Positions 36,713 to 46,640 of a DNA stretch of 64,000 nucleotides are shown here, piece after piece. Made by a program: the position numbers and the translations under genes. The stretch is taken from NCBI GenBank assembly GCA_902530325.1, contig CACAAB010000002.1, positions 24,528 to 88,527 on the forward strand, read 5' to 3'. The notes beneath the pieces were generated by a model. The model saw only the letters and a program-made list of their open reading frames with translations, was not told the origin of the DNA and searched no databases. The stretch is from an uncultured SAR116 cluster alpha proteobacterium. GTDB taxonomy: Bacteria; Pseudomonadota; Alphaproteobacteria; Puniceispirillales; Marisalimonadaceae. Every line of letters begins with the position of its first letter. Positions within the stretch are counted from its first letter, which is position 1.

Positions 36713-38530
36713 ATGAAAACCTCCATTGCTACAGTTTCAATAAATGGAACATTAAAAGAAAAGATAATAGCTATTGCAAATGCTGGCTTTGACGGTGTAG
36801 AAATTTTTGAAAATGATTTCCTAACAAATAGTTTGTCTCCTAAAGAAGTAAAAAAAATAGTGAAAGATAGTGGTCTTGAAATAACTTTATTTCAACCATT
36901 TAGAGACTTTGAAGGAATGCCTAATAATCATAGAATAAGAGCGTTTGATAGAGCTAAAAGAAAATTTGATATAATGCAAGAACTTGAAACAGACCTTGTT
37001 TTAATTTGTTCAAATACTTCAAACATATCTTTAGGTGGAATAGATAGAGCAGCAGATGATTTTTATGAATTAGGAGAAATTGCTAGAGAAAGATCCATAA
37101 AAATTGGATATGAAGCTTTAGCTTGGGGAAAATATGTAAATGATCATAGAGATGCCTGGGAAATTGTAAGAAGAGTTAATCATGAAAATGTAGGAATAAT
37201 ATTGGACTCTTTTCATACTCTTTCAAAAAAAATTGATTTGAAATCAATCTCGTCTATACCAGCAGATAAAATATTTATAGTGCAATTAGCAGATGCACCC
37301 TATTACGAAATGGACTTACTTTACTGGAGCCGACATTTTCGAAATATGCCCGGGCAAGGTGATTTACCAATAAATGATTTTATGACCTATTTAAATCACA
37401 CTGGTTACGACGGATATCTTTCTTTAGAAATTTTTAACGATAATTATAGATCCGGTCCAAGAGATTTAATTGCTAAAGATGGCAAAAGATCATTGATTTC
37501 TCTTATAAATGAAACTGATAAAAAAAAGAAAAATACTACAATAATCCATAATATAGAATTTATTGAATTTGCTTTAGAAGAAAAAAATTTAGAACAGTTA
37601 GAAAATTTTTTAATAACGTTGGGATTCAAAGAAATTGGAAAAAATAAATCAAAATCAATAAAGTTATTTATATTTGATGATGTGAAAGTAATATTGAATT
37701 ATGAAAATACAATTCTTGTAAAAGAAGGAAGAAAACAAGGTCCTTCACTATATGCATTTGGAATAAAAGTGAATGATATAAAGTCCTTACTGCACAATGC
37801 AAAATCACTAGACATAGATTTTGTTAGAAAAGACATTAATCAATCTATGGATGTTATAAATAATATTGATGGTTCAATTTACATAGTTGATCATAATAGC
37901 TCGAATATTTGGAAAAAAGAATTTAATCTTCAAGAAAAAAATTTAAGTAATGAATTTGATTTAAAAATTGATCATATTGCTCAAACACTCCGTCAAGATG
38001 AAATGTCATCAGTTTTACTTTCATACACAACACTATTAGGAACAAAAAAATCACCTATATTTGATATCATTGATCCATCAGGAATAACTAAAAGTCAAAT
38101 TGTTGAAAACGAAGAACAAACTTTTCGAATGACAATTAATGGAGCTAACAATAAAAATACAATAGCTGGAAAGTTTTTAGAAAATAAAAAAGGTTCAGGA
38201 ATTCAACACGTAGCTTTAAGTGCAAACAATTTAATTGAACTTGTAAAAAAATTAAAAAATCAAGGACAAGAATTTCTTAAAATTTCTAAAAATTATTATG
38301 ATGATATTGAAGCAAGATTTGGTTTGGATTATGAATTTTGTAAAGAACTTGAAAGGCTCAATATTTTATATGATGAAGATGATAGTGGATCTTTTCTACA
38401 AATTTATACCCCAGTAATTAATGATAATTTTTTCTTTGAGTTTGTGCAGAGAATAAATGATTATAAAGGATATGGTGCAAATAACGCCCTATTTAGAATA
38501 GCAGCACAAAAATATGCAAATAATAATTAA
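36713..38530 (+). CDS. quiC: 3-dehydroshikimate dehydratase with C-terminal HPPD-like domain
   Basis: 605 residues. The N-terminal TIM barrel has the four metal ligands at Glu134, Asp165, Gln191 and Glu239, positions that match those I recall for Pseudomonas QuiC1. The C-terminal part (about residues 280-605) is a double glyoxalase-like domain as in 4-hydroxyphenylpyruvate dioxygenase, with His421, His499 and Glu576 (FFFEFVQR) kept. The enzyme converts 3-dehydroshikimate to protocatechuate. No protocatechuate ring-cleavage gene is in the window. Its stop region overlaps the convergent cyclase gene by 4 bp. Confidence 0.9.
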   Translation: MKTSIATVSINGTLKEKIIAIANAGFDGVEIFENDFLTNSLSPKEVKKIVKDSGLEITLFQPFRDFEGMPNNHRIRAFDRAKRKFDIMQELETDLVLICSNTSNISLGGIDRAADDFYELGEIARERSIKIGYEALAWGKYVNDHRDAWEIVRRVNHENVGIILDSFHTLSKKIDLKSISSIPADKIFIVQLADAPYYEMDLLYWSRHFRNMPGQGDLPINDFMTYLNHTGYDGYLSLEIFNDNYRSGPRDLIAKDGKRSLISLINETDKKKKNTTIIHNIEFIEFALEEKNLEQLENFLITLGFKEIGKNKSKSIKLFIFDDVKVILNYENTILVKEGRKQGPSLYAFGIKVNDIKSLLHNAKSLDIDFVRKDINQSMDVINNIDGSIYIVDHNSSNIWKKEFNLQEKNLSNEFDLKIDHIAQTLRQDEMSSVLLSYTTLLGTKKSPIFDIIDPSGITKSQIVENEEQTFRMTINGANNKNTIAGKFLENKKGSGIQHVALSANNLIELVKKLKNQGQEFLKISKNYYDDIEARFGLDYEFCKELERLNILYDEDDSGSFLQIYTPVINDNFFFEFVQRINDYKGYGANNALFRIAAQKYANNN

Positions 38531-40269
38531 ATATTTTTAATGAAACTTAATAACTCACTCTTAATAACCTCATCTTGAATATGAAATCTATCTACAGCTT
38601 GGGCCCAATCGGTTTTTTCATACTCACTCTTTAAAACTTTATATTCTTTACTCATTTCTAAATCTTGTTTTAATTGCGACCTTGAATATAGTATTAAAGC
38701 AATAGATCTTGGGTCCATTACGCTTATATCAAAACTTAATTCAACTACTTTATTGTAATCCTCTGCAAAAAAATAACCAAGAACTAAGTCTTTAACTCTG
38801 TTATCTGATGACGACTGACCTTGAGGAATTGGGTCAAGCTCATATGCTTTATTAAGTAATTCTAAACCTTTATCAACCTTTCCTATTCTTACTAAAACTT
38901 CACCATATCCAGATAACACTCTTGGATCGTTTGGAACCATATTAAATGCTTTTTTTCCATGGTCTTCAGCTAAAACATAATCATGATTACTTAAGTAAAC
39001 TGCAGATAACATTCTATGACACTCAAAATCATTCTCATTTAATTCTAGAGCTTTATCTATATTTTGTTTAGCTTCTGCAAAAATTTCTTCAGGTTTCTGA
39101 TCTGAAAAACCCCTAAACATTGCTTGGCCAAGAGTACAACATTTCCAAGCATATGCCTGAGCATTGTTAACATCTGCTTCAATAGCCTTGTCGAAGTTTT
39201 TTAATGCCTCCTGACAAGCTTCTTTCGTAAATTTATGATGATTTTCTTTCCCTCTTAATAAATATTCATAAGAACTTATATTCTCAGTAGGCTTTCTTTT
39301 TGATCTTTGCAACGAACTAATTTCAATCTCTCCTAGTAGAGCGATTGAAATTTTTCTAACTATTTCGTCTTGTAAATCAAAAATATCTTCAAGAACCCTA
39401 TCATATTTGTTACTCCAGATAATACTATCATCTTTCGCATCACTTAATTCGATACTTATTCTTACTCTTTTACCAGAAGCGCGGATACCTCCTGTCACAA
39501 TAAAATCTAAATCGAATTTCTTTGAAAATTCTTTTATGTCTTGATTTTCTTCTTTGAAATTTACGGTTGTTTGTCTTGAAAGTATTTCGAATTCTCGCAT
39601 CATAGAAAATTCTGTAATTAAATCCTCAACAATGCCATCTACCAAGAAACCACTATCCTCATCTTTACTGGTATTCGCAAAAGGTAAAATTGCAAATTTT
39701 GGTTTTTTATTAAGATTTTTATTTGAAATATTTTTTATTTTACTTTTTCCATCACCAAGTATAGAAAAAACTTCAAAATTATTTGAAATATTTTTCAACT
39801 CAATTTTACCTAAAGGATGAATAGTCTCGTCAATTTTGTTATAAATTTGCTGCCTTACTACATCTGAAATTAGAATTTCCCCAACTGGCGATTGACTCTC
39901 GAGACGAGCAGCAATATTGACACCATTTCCATAAATGTTATCACCTTCAATTATGATATCGTCTAAATGAACACCTACTCGCCATGATAATTTGGGGTTT
40001 GTATCCTCAATTAAATTTCTATCTTTTATGGATTTCTGAAATTCAACAGCAGCTCTTGTTGCTCCCACAGGACTATCAAATTCAGCTATTATTGAGTCAC
40101 CAGCAGTATGGAAAATTCTACCAGAAAATTTATTTATTATTGGATCAATAATATCTCTACATTCTTTTAAACTGCTCAGTGTTTTTTCTTCTTGGGATTC
40201 CATATGCTTACTGAAATCAACACAGTCAGTTGCTAATATAGTTGCTAATCTTCTTTTAACTTCAGACAT
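38527..40269 (-). CDS. Class III adenylate/guanylate cyclase with TPR repeats
   Basis: 580 residues. Residues 1-180 form the cyclase domain: Asp15 in ATDCVDFSKHM and the GDSIIAEF loop hold the metal Asp pair, followed by WRVGVHLDDI. A TolB-like linker follows (FAILPFANTSKD, then LVDGIVEDLITEF), and tetratricopeptide repeats fill residues about 340-520. No membrane segment is obvious, so it is probably cytoplasmic. It makes cAMP or cGMP; the sensor input and effector are unknown. It is convergent with quiC. Confidence 0.88.
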   Translation of the reverse strand: MSEVKRRLATILATDCVDFSKHMESQEEKTLSSLKECRDIIDPIINKFSGRIFHTAGDSIIAEFDSPVGATRAAVEFQKSIKDRNLIEDTNPKLSWRVGVHLDDIIIEGDNIYGNGVNIAARLESQSPVGEILISDVVRQQIYNKIDETIHPLGKIELKNISNNFEVFSILGDGKSKIKNISNKNLNKKPKFAILPFANTSKDEDSGFLVDGIVEDLITEFSMMREFEILSRQTTVNFKEENQDIKEFSKKFDLDFIVTGGIRASGKRVRISIELSDAKDDSIIWSNKYDRVLEDIFDLQDEIVRKISIALLGEIEISSLQRSKRKPTENISSYEYLLRGKENHHKFTKEACQEALKNFDKAIEADVNNAQAYAWKCCTLGQAMFRGFSDQKPEEIFAEAKQNIDKALELNENDFECHRMLSAVYLSNHDYVLAEDHGKKAFNMVPNDPRVLSGYGEVLVRIGKVDKGLELLNKAYELDPIPQGQSSSDNRVKDLVLGYFFAEDYNKVVELSFDISVMDPRSIALILYSRSQLKQDLEMSKEYKVLKSEYEKTDWAQAVDRFHIQDEVIKSELLSFIKNI

Positions 40270-40373
40270 AAAACTTTACTAAATTATAATTTAATCTCAT
40301 TTCGTGAATCATAATTAATATTACACTTATTTACTATGTTACGATTTTTTTTTAACAATTGAAGTAAAACTTT

Positions 40374-40589
40374 ATGAGTAATGATAATAAAATTAATAGT
40401 CCATTAATCTGCTTAAAAACTGGATCAAATGCAAAAATAATTAGTTATTTTGATAAAGATGAAGTTCCTTATGTTAAAATAAGTATGGAAATAGAATTTG
40501 AAAACACGAAATTTCACGTACTAAAAACAATTCCCATTGACGATTTTAAAGATCAATTTAGTTATAATAAACCTAATACCTGTATTTAA
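40374..40589 (+). CDS. Small hypothetical protein, 71 residues
   Basis: I do not recognise this protein. It is acidic and soluble, with alternating beta-type residues ([19 protein letters not shown]) and no signal peptide or membrane segment. The start has no clear ribosome site. It has its own divergent place 104 bp from the cyclase gene, and its 3' end overlaps the glutaryl-CoA dehydrogenase gene by 4 bp, a convergent arrangement seen at other genuine genes here. It is probably real but could be a chance frame. Confidence 0.5.
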   Translation: MSNDNKINSPLICLKTGSNAKIISYFDKDEVPYVKISMEIEFENTKFHVLKTIPIDDFKDQFSYNKPNTCI

Positions 40590-41827
40590 AAAAACGCTTG
40601 AATACCAGTTTGCGCTCGACCAAGTATTAATGCGTGAACATCATGAGTACCTTCATAGGTATTAACAGTTTCCAAATTCATCAAATGTCGCATTACCTGA
40701 TATTCAGCATGAATACCGTTTCCACCATGCATGTCTCTTGAAAGTCTAGCAATTCCAAGAGCTTTTCCACAATTATTTCGCTTAATGAGTGAAATGGCTT
40801 CAGGTGCTAAATTGCCTTGATCAAATAACCTGCCAACTTGAAGTGCAGCACCTAAACCTAATGTAATTTCAGTTTGCATATCAGCTAGTTTTTTTTGAAT
40901 TAACTGTGTGGCAGCCAATGGTTTACCAAATTGTTTTCTATCTAATGTGTACTGGCGAGCTCTATGCCAACAGTCCTCAGCAGCTCCCATCACCCCCCAA
41001 GCTATGCCATATCTTGCTCTATTCAAACAACCAAATGGTCCTTTTAGACCAGTTATATTTGGCATAAGATTTTCATCTGGAACAAAAACATTGTCCATAA
41101 CAATTTCACCAGTTATAGACGCTCTTAATGATAATTTTCCTTTTATTTTTGGTGCACTTAAGCCATTCATCCCTTTTTCAAGTATAAATCCTTTAATGGC
41201 ATCACCATGTTCTCTAGACTTAGCCCAAACAACAAAAACATCAGCTATTGGAGAATTAGAAATCCACATTTTTGAACCAGATAAAGAGAACCCATCCTTA
41301 ACTTTTGTTGCTGTAGTTTTCATAGAGCTGGGATCTGATCCAGCATCAGGTTCAGTCAATCCAAAACAACCAATAAGATCACCTGAAGCCAAACCTGGTA
41401 AATACTTTTGTCTTTGTTCTTCGCTACCGTAAGAGTAAATTGGATGCATCACTAAAGAAGATTGAACGGACATCATTGATCTATAACCTGAGTCAACTCT
41501 TTCTACCTCTTTAGCTACTAATCCATAGGATACGTATGAAGCACCTGCACAACCATACTTTTCTGGAATAGTAATTCCCAATAAACCAAGTTCTCCCATT
41601 TCCTTAAAGATTTTTTTATCGGTTTTTTCTTCTAAAAATGCTTCCTCTACTCTTGGTAAAAGTTTGGCTTGAGCGTATTCGTGAGCAGTTGATTTAATTA
41701 GAGCTTCTTCTTCAGAAATCAAAGAATCTAATAAGAGAGGATCTTCCCAATTGAAATTGGGTTTAACCTTTGACTTTGATTTAAGATCAACTACATTTTT
41801 TTGATCTATATCAATACTTGTATCCAT
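40586..41827 (-). CDS. gcdH: Glutaryl-CoA dehydrogenase (acyl-CoA dehydrogenase family)
   Basis: 413 residues with the acyl-CoA dehydrogenase fold: [15 protein letters not shown] and [15 protein letters not shown] bind [18 protein letters not shown] follows, and the catalytic-base region [12 protein letters not shown] carries Glu392. YEGTHD with the [10 protein letters not shown] ending is characteristic of glutaryl-CoA dehydrogenase, which oxidises and decarboxylates glutaryl-CoA to crotonyl-CoA in lysine and aromatic breakdown. The FadJ-like protein at 7430 could take crotonyl-CoA onward. It stands alone, downstream of the TauD operon by 63 bp. Confidence 0.88.
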   Translation of the reverse strand: MDTSIDIDQKNVVDLKSKSKVKPNFNWEDPLLLDSLISEEEALIKSTAHEYAQAKLLPRVEEAFLEEKTDKKIFKEMGELGLLGITIPEKYGCAGASYVSYGLVAKEVERVDSGYRSMMSVQSSLVMHPIYSYGSEEQRQKYLPGLASGDLIGCFGLTEPDAGSDPSSMKTTATKVKDGFSLSGSKMWISNSPIADVFVVWAKSREHGDAIKGFILEKGMNGLSAPKIKGKLSLRASITGEIVMDNVFVPDENLMPNITGLKGPFGCLNRARYGIAWGVMGAAEDCWHRARQYTLDRKQFGKPLAATQLIQKKLADMQTEITLGLGAALQVGRLFDQGNLAPEAISLIKRNNCGKALGIARLSRDMHGGNGIHAEYQVMRHLMNLETVNTYEGTHDVHALILGRAQTGIQAFF

Positions 41828-41890
41828 GACATATCCTTAATTTTTTTTGTATATTACTCAAATAATTTTTTAAAAACAATACTTATTAGT

Positions 41891-42493
41891 TCAATTGAGA
41901 CTTAATAAATGCCTTTCAACAAAATCCAACCTATCTTGTCCCCAATAAATTTGATCATTTATAATATATGTTGGAGCTCCGAAAACATTTTTTTTAATCG
42001 CTAGTTGGGTATATTCTTCAAAAATTTTTTTACATTCTTCACTTTTAGCAAACGAAATAATTTTTTTTGAATTTAAGTTCATAAGGTTCAATATGTTTAT
42101 AAGTACATCTTCATTGTCTACATCTTGATTTCTTACCCACAAACTATTCATAATATTATCGGCAAGCTCAAAATAATTTTCTATTTTTTGAATTTTTGCA
42201 GCTATGATTATTAATGATGGAAGAACAGATTTTGATGGGAAAAATTTTGGTTGTGGATTTAATTTTATATTTAAAAATTTAGACCATCTATTCAATTCTT
42301 GTAATCTCAAATTTTGTCTTTGAGGTGGTCTCTTTGAAACAGGAAGACCTCCGGAAATTGGGAAAATCTCCCCATAGTTTACTGGATACATATTTAAATT
42401 AACATTGAATTTTTTTATCAACTCCCCTAAACGACCATGTCCAAGAAATGTCCAAGGACTTCCATGGCTCATAAAATAATCAATTGAAATCAT
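41891..42493 (-). CDS. 2-hydroxychromene-2-carboxylate isomerase family (DsbA-like/kappa GST) protein
   Basis: 200 residues, thioredoxin-like with a helical insert. SHGSPWTFLGHGRL near the N terminus holds the Ser that takes the place of the DsbA Cys, and FGAPTYIINDQIYWGQDRLDFVE near the C terminus is the conserved cis-Pro block. Relatives isomerise chromene carboxylates in naphthalene breakdown or act as glutathione transferases. The start overlaps the stop of the cupin gene (TAATG), so the two are translationally coupled. Aromatic or glutathione chemistry is inferred. Confidence 0.83.
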   Translation of the reverse strand: MISIDYFMSHGSPWTFLGHGRLGELIKKFNVNLNMYPVNYGEIFPISGGLPVSKRPPQRQNLRLQELNRWSKFLNIKLNPQPKFFPSKSVLPSLIIIAAKIQKIENYFELADNIMNSLWVRNQDVDNEDVLINILNLMNLNSKKIISFAKSEECKKIFEEYTQLAIKKNVFGAPTYIINDQIYWGQDRLDFVERHLLSLN

Positions 42494-42861
42494 TATGAAC
42501 CGAATCCAGAACCAGCAGATTTGTAATTTTCTCTAGGAGGGCTAAAAACATCAAGGATTTTTGCTCCTTCTGGACCAGCTATAATACCATGTTCAACCCC
42601 GCCAGGCGTCTGCCAAAAGTCACCCTTTTTAATTTCTATTTCTTCGCCACCTTGAATTCTAATTCCAGAACCTTCAATCAAAAGTCCCCATTGCTCTTCT
42701 GGATGTGAGTGAATTTTACCTTTAGCGTTTGGCTCAATGTCAACAAGAGATAGCATAGCTTGTTCACCACAAAAAATTCTTGTAGAAACTCCTTCTGCAA
42801 GTTCTCTTTTTATTCCTGAATCTAAGTCATTTATGTTATTAAAATATTTTTTTTGCGACAT
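42493..42861 (-). CDS. Small cupin-domain protein
   Basis: 122 residues, a single cupin. Metal-type residues are HSHPEEQWGLL with Glu, and the second motif TPGGVEHGI. ATG at 42861 is selected because GGAG sits 6 bases upstream; a GTG at 42873 overlaps that site. Single cupins have very varied roles (isomerase, dioxygenase, sugar binding), so no function is given. It lies between a TauD dioxygenase gene and the isomerase-like gene, tightly spaced, in a three-gene operon. Confidence 0.82.
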   Translation of the reverse strand: MSQKKYFNNINDLDSGIKRELAEGVSTRIFCGEQAMLSLVDIEPNAKGKIHSHPEEQWGLLIEGSGIRIQGGEEIEIKKGDFWQTPGGVEHGIIAGPEGAKILDVFSPPRENYKSAGSGFGS

Positions 42862-42881
42862 CTTTTTCTCCACTTTTTTGC

Positions 42882-43745
42882 TTATGACGGTTTGTCTCCT
42901 GCAAAAGTAATTCTATGCATTAATCGTCTTTGTCCATGGTAATCATTTATAGGATTATGCATTGTACATCTATTATCCCAAATTGCTACAGACCCTGGTT
43001 TCCATTGAAATCTACAAGTAAATTCTGATTTGATTTGATGCTTGTATAAGTACTCTAATATTGGTGTACTTTCTTCCTCCGTCATGCCAACAAAATTGGT
43101 AGTATGAGCTTCATTAACATATAATGATTTTCTTTTAGTTTCTGGGTGTGTTCTTACTACTGGATGAATAGCTTTTAATTCGTCTCCTTTTAGACCAACT
43201 GATGCATGTTTCATAATATCCGATCTAGTTTTAGCAACTCGTGATTTACCTGAAATATTTACTGCTTCAAGAGTATCTAAAAATTTTTTCATACCCTCAG
43301 ATAAACTTTCATAAGCCATATATTGATTGGACCACTCTGTATCTCCACCATAATCAGGTGTTTCGATACCATACAGCATTGTTCCCATGGGAGGTTCTTC
43401 TTGATAGGTGGTATCACTATGCCAAATTCCACCAAAATTGTTTGTGTCAGTTTCCTTTTTCAAAATTGGTGTTATCTCAGGAAAATTTTCTAAACTTTTT
43501 ACAAAAGGATAAACTATTGGCTTTCCAATTCTTTCTGCAAATGCTTTTTGAGTGTCTGGACTAAACTTTTGGTCTCTAAAAAATATCACTTGATAAGCTA
43601 ACAGTGCATCATAGATTTCAGATATAATTTCATCAGGCAGATTTTCAGATAAATCAATATTATCTATCTGAGCACCAAGCGCACCTGCAATAGGATTTAC
43701 TCTAATTGTCTTAAAATCAATATTCTGATTATTATTAATTTTCAT
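42882..43745 (-). CDS. TauD/TfdA family Fe(II)/2-oxoglutarate dioxygenase
   Basis: 287 residues. His109 and Asp111 (GIWHSDTTY) and His263 (MHNPINDYHG) form the iron site, with Arg274 for 2-oxoglutarate. The N-terminal PIAGALGAQIDNIDLS and the FFRDQKF block are typical. Known relatives cleave taurine, 2,4-D and sulfate esters through oxygenation. The operon with a cupin and a 2-hydroxychromene-isomerase-like gene favours an aromatic or ether substrate over taurine, but this is a guess. Confidence 0.88.
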   Translation of the reverse strand: MKINNNQNIDFKTIRVNPIAGALGAQIDNIDLSENLPDEIISEIYDALLAYQVIFFRDQKFSPDTQKAFAERIGKPIVYPFVKSLENFPEITPILKKETDTNNFGGIWHSDTTYQEEPPMGTMLYGIETPDYGGDTEWSNQYMAYESLSEGMKKFLDTLEAVNISGKSRVAKTRSDIMKHASVGLKGDELKAIHPVVRTHPETKRKSLYVNEAHTTNFVGMTEEESTPILEYLYKHQIKSEFTCRFQWKPGSVAIWDNRCTMHNPINDYHGQRRLMHRITFAGDKPS

Positions 43746-43876
43746 AATATATTTAGGCTCCTTAGGGTAAAACTAGGAAAACATTTAAATTTTATTTGCA
43801 CTTATTAAGTTGGTGTTAAATAATTTAAATTATAAATAAAAAATAAATTATTTTCAATTTCTACAGAGAAATTTAG

Positions 43877-44920
43877 ATGAAAAAAATCAAATCACCTCAC
43901 CTTGATGTGAGACCAACGTGGTTAAATAAATTAAAAGAACAACCTTTACTTCCTGATCTGAATATTGTTGATCCACATCATCATCTTTGGGATGTTGGAT
44001 TTGGAAAATATTATGTAGAAGAATTGTTGGAGGACATTGAGTCTTCAGGTCATAATATAAAGGCAACTGTTTATATTATGAGTTCATCTAACACAAAGAT
44101 ATATTTAAAAGATGGACTTGAAGAATTCAGAACTCTCAGTGAAATTGAATTTGCTACAAATGAAGGCAAAAGAGCTGATCTAATACCGGATAATAAAGTT
44201 AAGGTAAATGCATCTATAGTTGGATCTCTTGATCTAACTTTTGGAAATAAATTGAAACCAGTTATACAAAAAGGTTTAGAAATTAGTGAAGGTCGACTAA
44301 AAGGTATAAGAATGCTTTTAGCAGCACATCCAGACCCTAGAATTAAATCTGGTGCTGTAAATTCTGATTTATCCCTTATGTCACATCCAAAATTTGTTGA
44401 AGGTGCAAGATGCTTGCAAGACGCAGGACTTTCACTAGATTTTTGGATATATCACACACAATTAAGTGAAATGGAAAAAATAGCCATGACACTACCAGAA
44501 CTTAGCATTATTCTTAATCATATTGGAGGACCCATTCATCTTGGTGAATATGAAGGAAAACAAGCCTTAACTCATAGAGAGTGGCGTAAGGCTATGATGA
44601 GATTATCAAGATTACCAAATATTAAAGTTAAATTAGGTGGATTAGGTATGGAAGTTAATGGTGCAAAATTTCACTTAAATCATAATCCACCAAACTCTTC
44701 TCAATTAGCTGATATATGGAAGTCATGGATTTATGAAACAATTGATATGTTTGGCGTTGAAAGGTGTATGTTTGAAAGTAACTTTCCAGTTGATAAAGGC
44801 TCTTGTAGTTATGGATCGTTATGGAATGCATTCAAAATAATTTCAGAAAACATGTCAGATAATGAAAAAAATAAATTGTTTTATGAAAATGCTGCAAAAA
44901 CATATAAGATAAAATTATGA
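43877..44920 (+). CDS. Amidohydrolase-2 family hydrolase (lactonase-like)
   Basis: 347 residues of PF04909. The N-terminal metal motif is VDPHHHLWD; the barrel continues with KGIRMLLAAHPD, SIILNHIGGP, VKLGGLGMEV and the C-terminal Asp-region MFESNFPVDK. Known relatives include L-fuconolactonase, 4-sulfomuconolactone hydrolase and other lactone-opening enzymes. An L-fucono-lactone opener would join to the UxaA/SDR/FAH genes at 26.8-29.9 kb, but that is a 14-kb gap and only inference. A flavin-dependent oxidoreductase gene follows after 22 bp. Confidence 0.83.
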   Translation: MKKIKSPHLDVRPTWLNKLKEQPLLPDLNIVDPHHHLWDVGFGKYYVEELLEDIESSGHNIKATVYIMSSSNTKIYLKDGLEEFRTLSEIEFATNEGKRADLIPDNKVKVNASIVGSLDLTFGNKLKPVIQKGLEISEGRLKGIRMLLAAHPDPRIKSGAVNSDLSLMSHPKFVEGARCLQDAGLSLDFWIYHTQLSEMEKIAMTLPELSIILNHIGGPIHLGEYEGKQALTHREWRKAMMRLSRLPNIKVKLGGLGMEVNGAKFHLNHNPPNSSQLADIWKSWIYETIDMFGVERCMFESNFPVDKGSCSYGSLWNAFKIISENMSDNEKNKLFYENAAKTYKIKL

Positions 44921-44942
44921 TAATTATTTTTAGGCAAATTCT

Positions 44943-45977
44943 ATGAAAGTTTCAATTCTTGAACAATCAGTTTCAGTTGAAGGAAAGCCTCAGTCAGTAA
45001 CAATAAAAGATAGTATAAATTTAGCAAAAAAAGCCGAAAAACTTGGTTACAAAAGATTTTGGGTTTCAGAACACCATAACCATCCTACAATTATTGGGAC
45101 TGCACCTGAAATTTTGATGGCAGCCATAGCATGTAACACATCTTCAATAAGGATTGGAAGTGCAGGCATAATGTTACCTCATTATTCCCCACTTAAAGTT
45201 GCAGAACAATTCAGAGTTTTAGAAGCAATAGCCCCTAACAGAATTGATTTAGGTTTGGGAAGAGCACCAGGTTCTGATGGAAGAACTGCATTGGCATTAA
45301 ATCCAAACAGCAGGAGTGATAGTGAACATTTTCCAAGTCATGTAAGGGATCTAATAGCATGGGTTTCAAATGAAAAGTTAATCGAAGGTCATCCATTTAG
45401 ACATTTAATCGCTCAGCCTGTTTCAGAAACTATTCCAGAAATTTGGATGCTTGGAACATCTAATTACGGTGCTCAGTTAGCAGCCTACTTGGGTATTCCA
45501 TATTGTTTTGCACATTTCATTACAGATGGACAAGGACTGAAAGAAGCTTTAGATGTTTATAGATCTGAATTTCGTCCATCCAAAAAATTCCCTAAACCTT
45601 TAGTTAATGTATGTATGTGGGCTTTGACTGCAAATACAAATGAAGAGGCAAAATATTTATTTGCATCTAGAGCTGCATGGAAGATTGGAAGAAATTATGG
45701 TCAACTTGGATCTATTACTGATCCTGATAATGCCTTGAGTATTATCAATGATAATGGTTGGACTGAACAATATCAAAATATGTATCAAAACTCATTTGTA
45801 GGAGACGCAAATATAACAAAGGATAAAATTTCTAAACTAGTAGAAGAAAATAATATTGATGAGATTGCTATTTTAACTTGGTGTCACAACGAAAATCATC
45901 GTATTAAATCCTACGAAATTTTTGCAAATGCTTTTGAATTGTCTGAAAAAAGAGAGCCTGAAAAATCTGTTGTATAA
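44943..45977 (+). CDS. LLM-class flavin-dependent oxidoreductase (bacterial luciferase-like)
   Basis: 344 residues, TIM barrel of the luciferase-like monooxygenases: SEHHNHPTIIGTAPEILMAA, RIGSAGIMLPHYSPLKVAEQ and GRAPGSDGRTA are the conserved blocks. It uses reduced FMN or F420; the class oxidises many small molecules. The gene follows the amidohydrolase with a 22-bp gap and is probably co-transcribed. Substrate unknown. Confidence 0.87.
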   Translation: MKVSILEQSVSVEGKPQSVTIKDSINLAKKAEKLGYKRFWVSEHHNHPTIIGTAPEILMAAIACNTSSIRIGSAGIMLPHYSPLKVAEQFRVLEAIAPNRIDLGLGRAPGSDGRTALALNPNSRSDSEHFPSHVRDLIAWVSNEKLIEGHPFRHLIAQPVSETIPEIWMLGTSNYGAQLAAYLGIPYCFAHFITDGQGLKEALDVYRSEFRPSKKFPKPLVNVCMWALTANTNEEAKYLFASRAAWKIGRNYGQLGSITDPDNALSIINDNGWTEQYQNMYQNSFVGDANITKDKISKLVEENNIDEIAILTWCHNENHRIKSYEIFANAFELSEKREPEKSVV

Positions 45978-46031
45978 ATTGAATTTAGAAAAAAAACTCT
46001 TATATTAAGCAAATAAATTGTGGAGTAAAAA

Positions 46032-46634
46032 TTGTTTTCTGTTAGTCAACCTGTATATAAATTAAAAGTTTTTTTTATATTTATATTTATATTATTATTA
46101 AGTTCTTGTAGTAAAATTGATATGAAACAATTTGAAAATAATACTCCTAAACTAGATTTATTTTCTTTTTTTGAAGGTAAAACTATAGCTTATGGAATTT
46201 TTGAAGATAGATTTGGGAATTTAAAAAGACAATTTAGAGTTAACATTACTGGGAAGATAGAGAATAATACCTTAACTCTTGACGAAGATTTTTTATATGA
46301 TGATGGTGAACAAGCAAATCGTATTTGGAAAATAAAAAAAATCACTGATAAAAATAAAGTCATATATCAAGGACAAGCTGATGATATTGAAGGTAAAGCC
46401 TCTGGATCTATTTCGGGTAATACACTTAATTGGTCTTATGATATTTATCTAAATATCAAAGGTTCAAATATTAAAGTTCACTTTAACGATTGGATCTATA
46501 AACAAAGTGAAGATTTAGCAATTAATAGAGCTTACGTAAGTAAATTTGGTATTAATATTGGATCAGTTACATTAGTTTTTTTAAGAGGTAAAACTGCAAC
46601 TCAAATAGGACCCTTAAATCTCCAAAGCTGGTAA
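46032..46634 (+). CDS. DUF3833 family lipoprotein
   Basis: 200 residues. A hydrophobic signal ends in the lipobox LLSSCS (Cys at about residue 26), so it is an envelope lipoprotein. The GRFEDRFGN-like block (FEDRFGNLKRQFRV), WKIKKITD and FNDWIYKQSED fit DUF3833. The family function is unknown; it often sits with membrane-lipid or steroid-like acyl genes. TTG at 46032 is used because GGAG (46022-46025) is correctly spaced and no ATG is near. A chalcone-isomerase-like gene follows by 6 bp. Confidence 0.83.
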   Translation: MFSVSQPVYKLKVFFIFIFILLLSSCSKIDMKQFENNTPKLDLFSFFEGKTIAYGIFEDRFGNLKRQFRVNITGKIENNTLTLDEDFLYDDGEQANRIWKIKKITDKNKVIYQGQADDIEGKASGSISGNTLNWSYDIYLNIKGSNIKVHFNDWIYKQSEDLAINRAYVSKFGINIGSVTLVFLRGKTATQIGPLNLQSW

Positions 46635-46640
46635 CATTTG

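Noticed and set aside
42882..43745. Taurine dioxygenase feeding the ComD/E-like route
   Set aside because: Its operon partners (cupin, hydroxychromene-isomerase-like) point elsewhere and taurine gives sulfoacetaldehyde, not sulfopyruvate.
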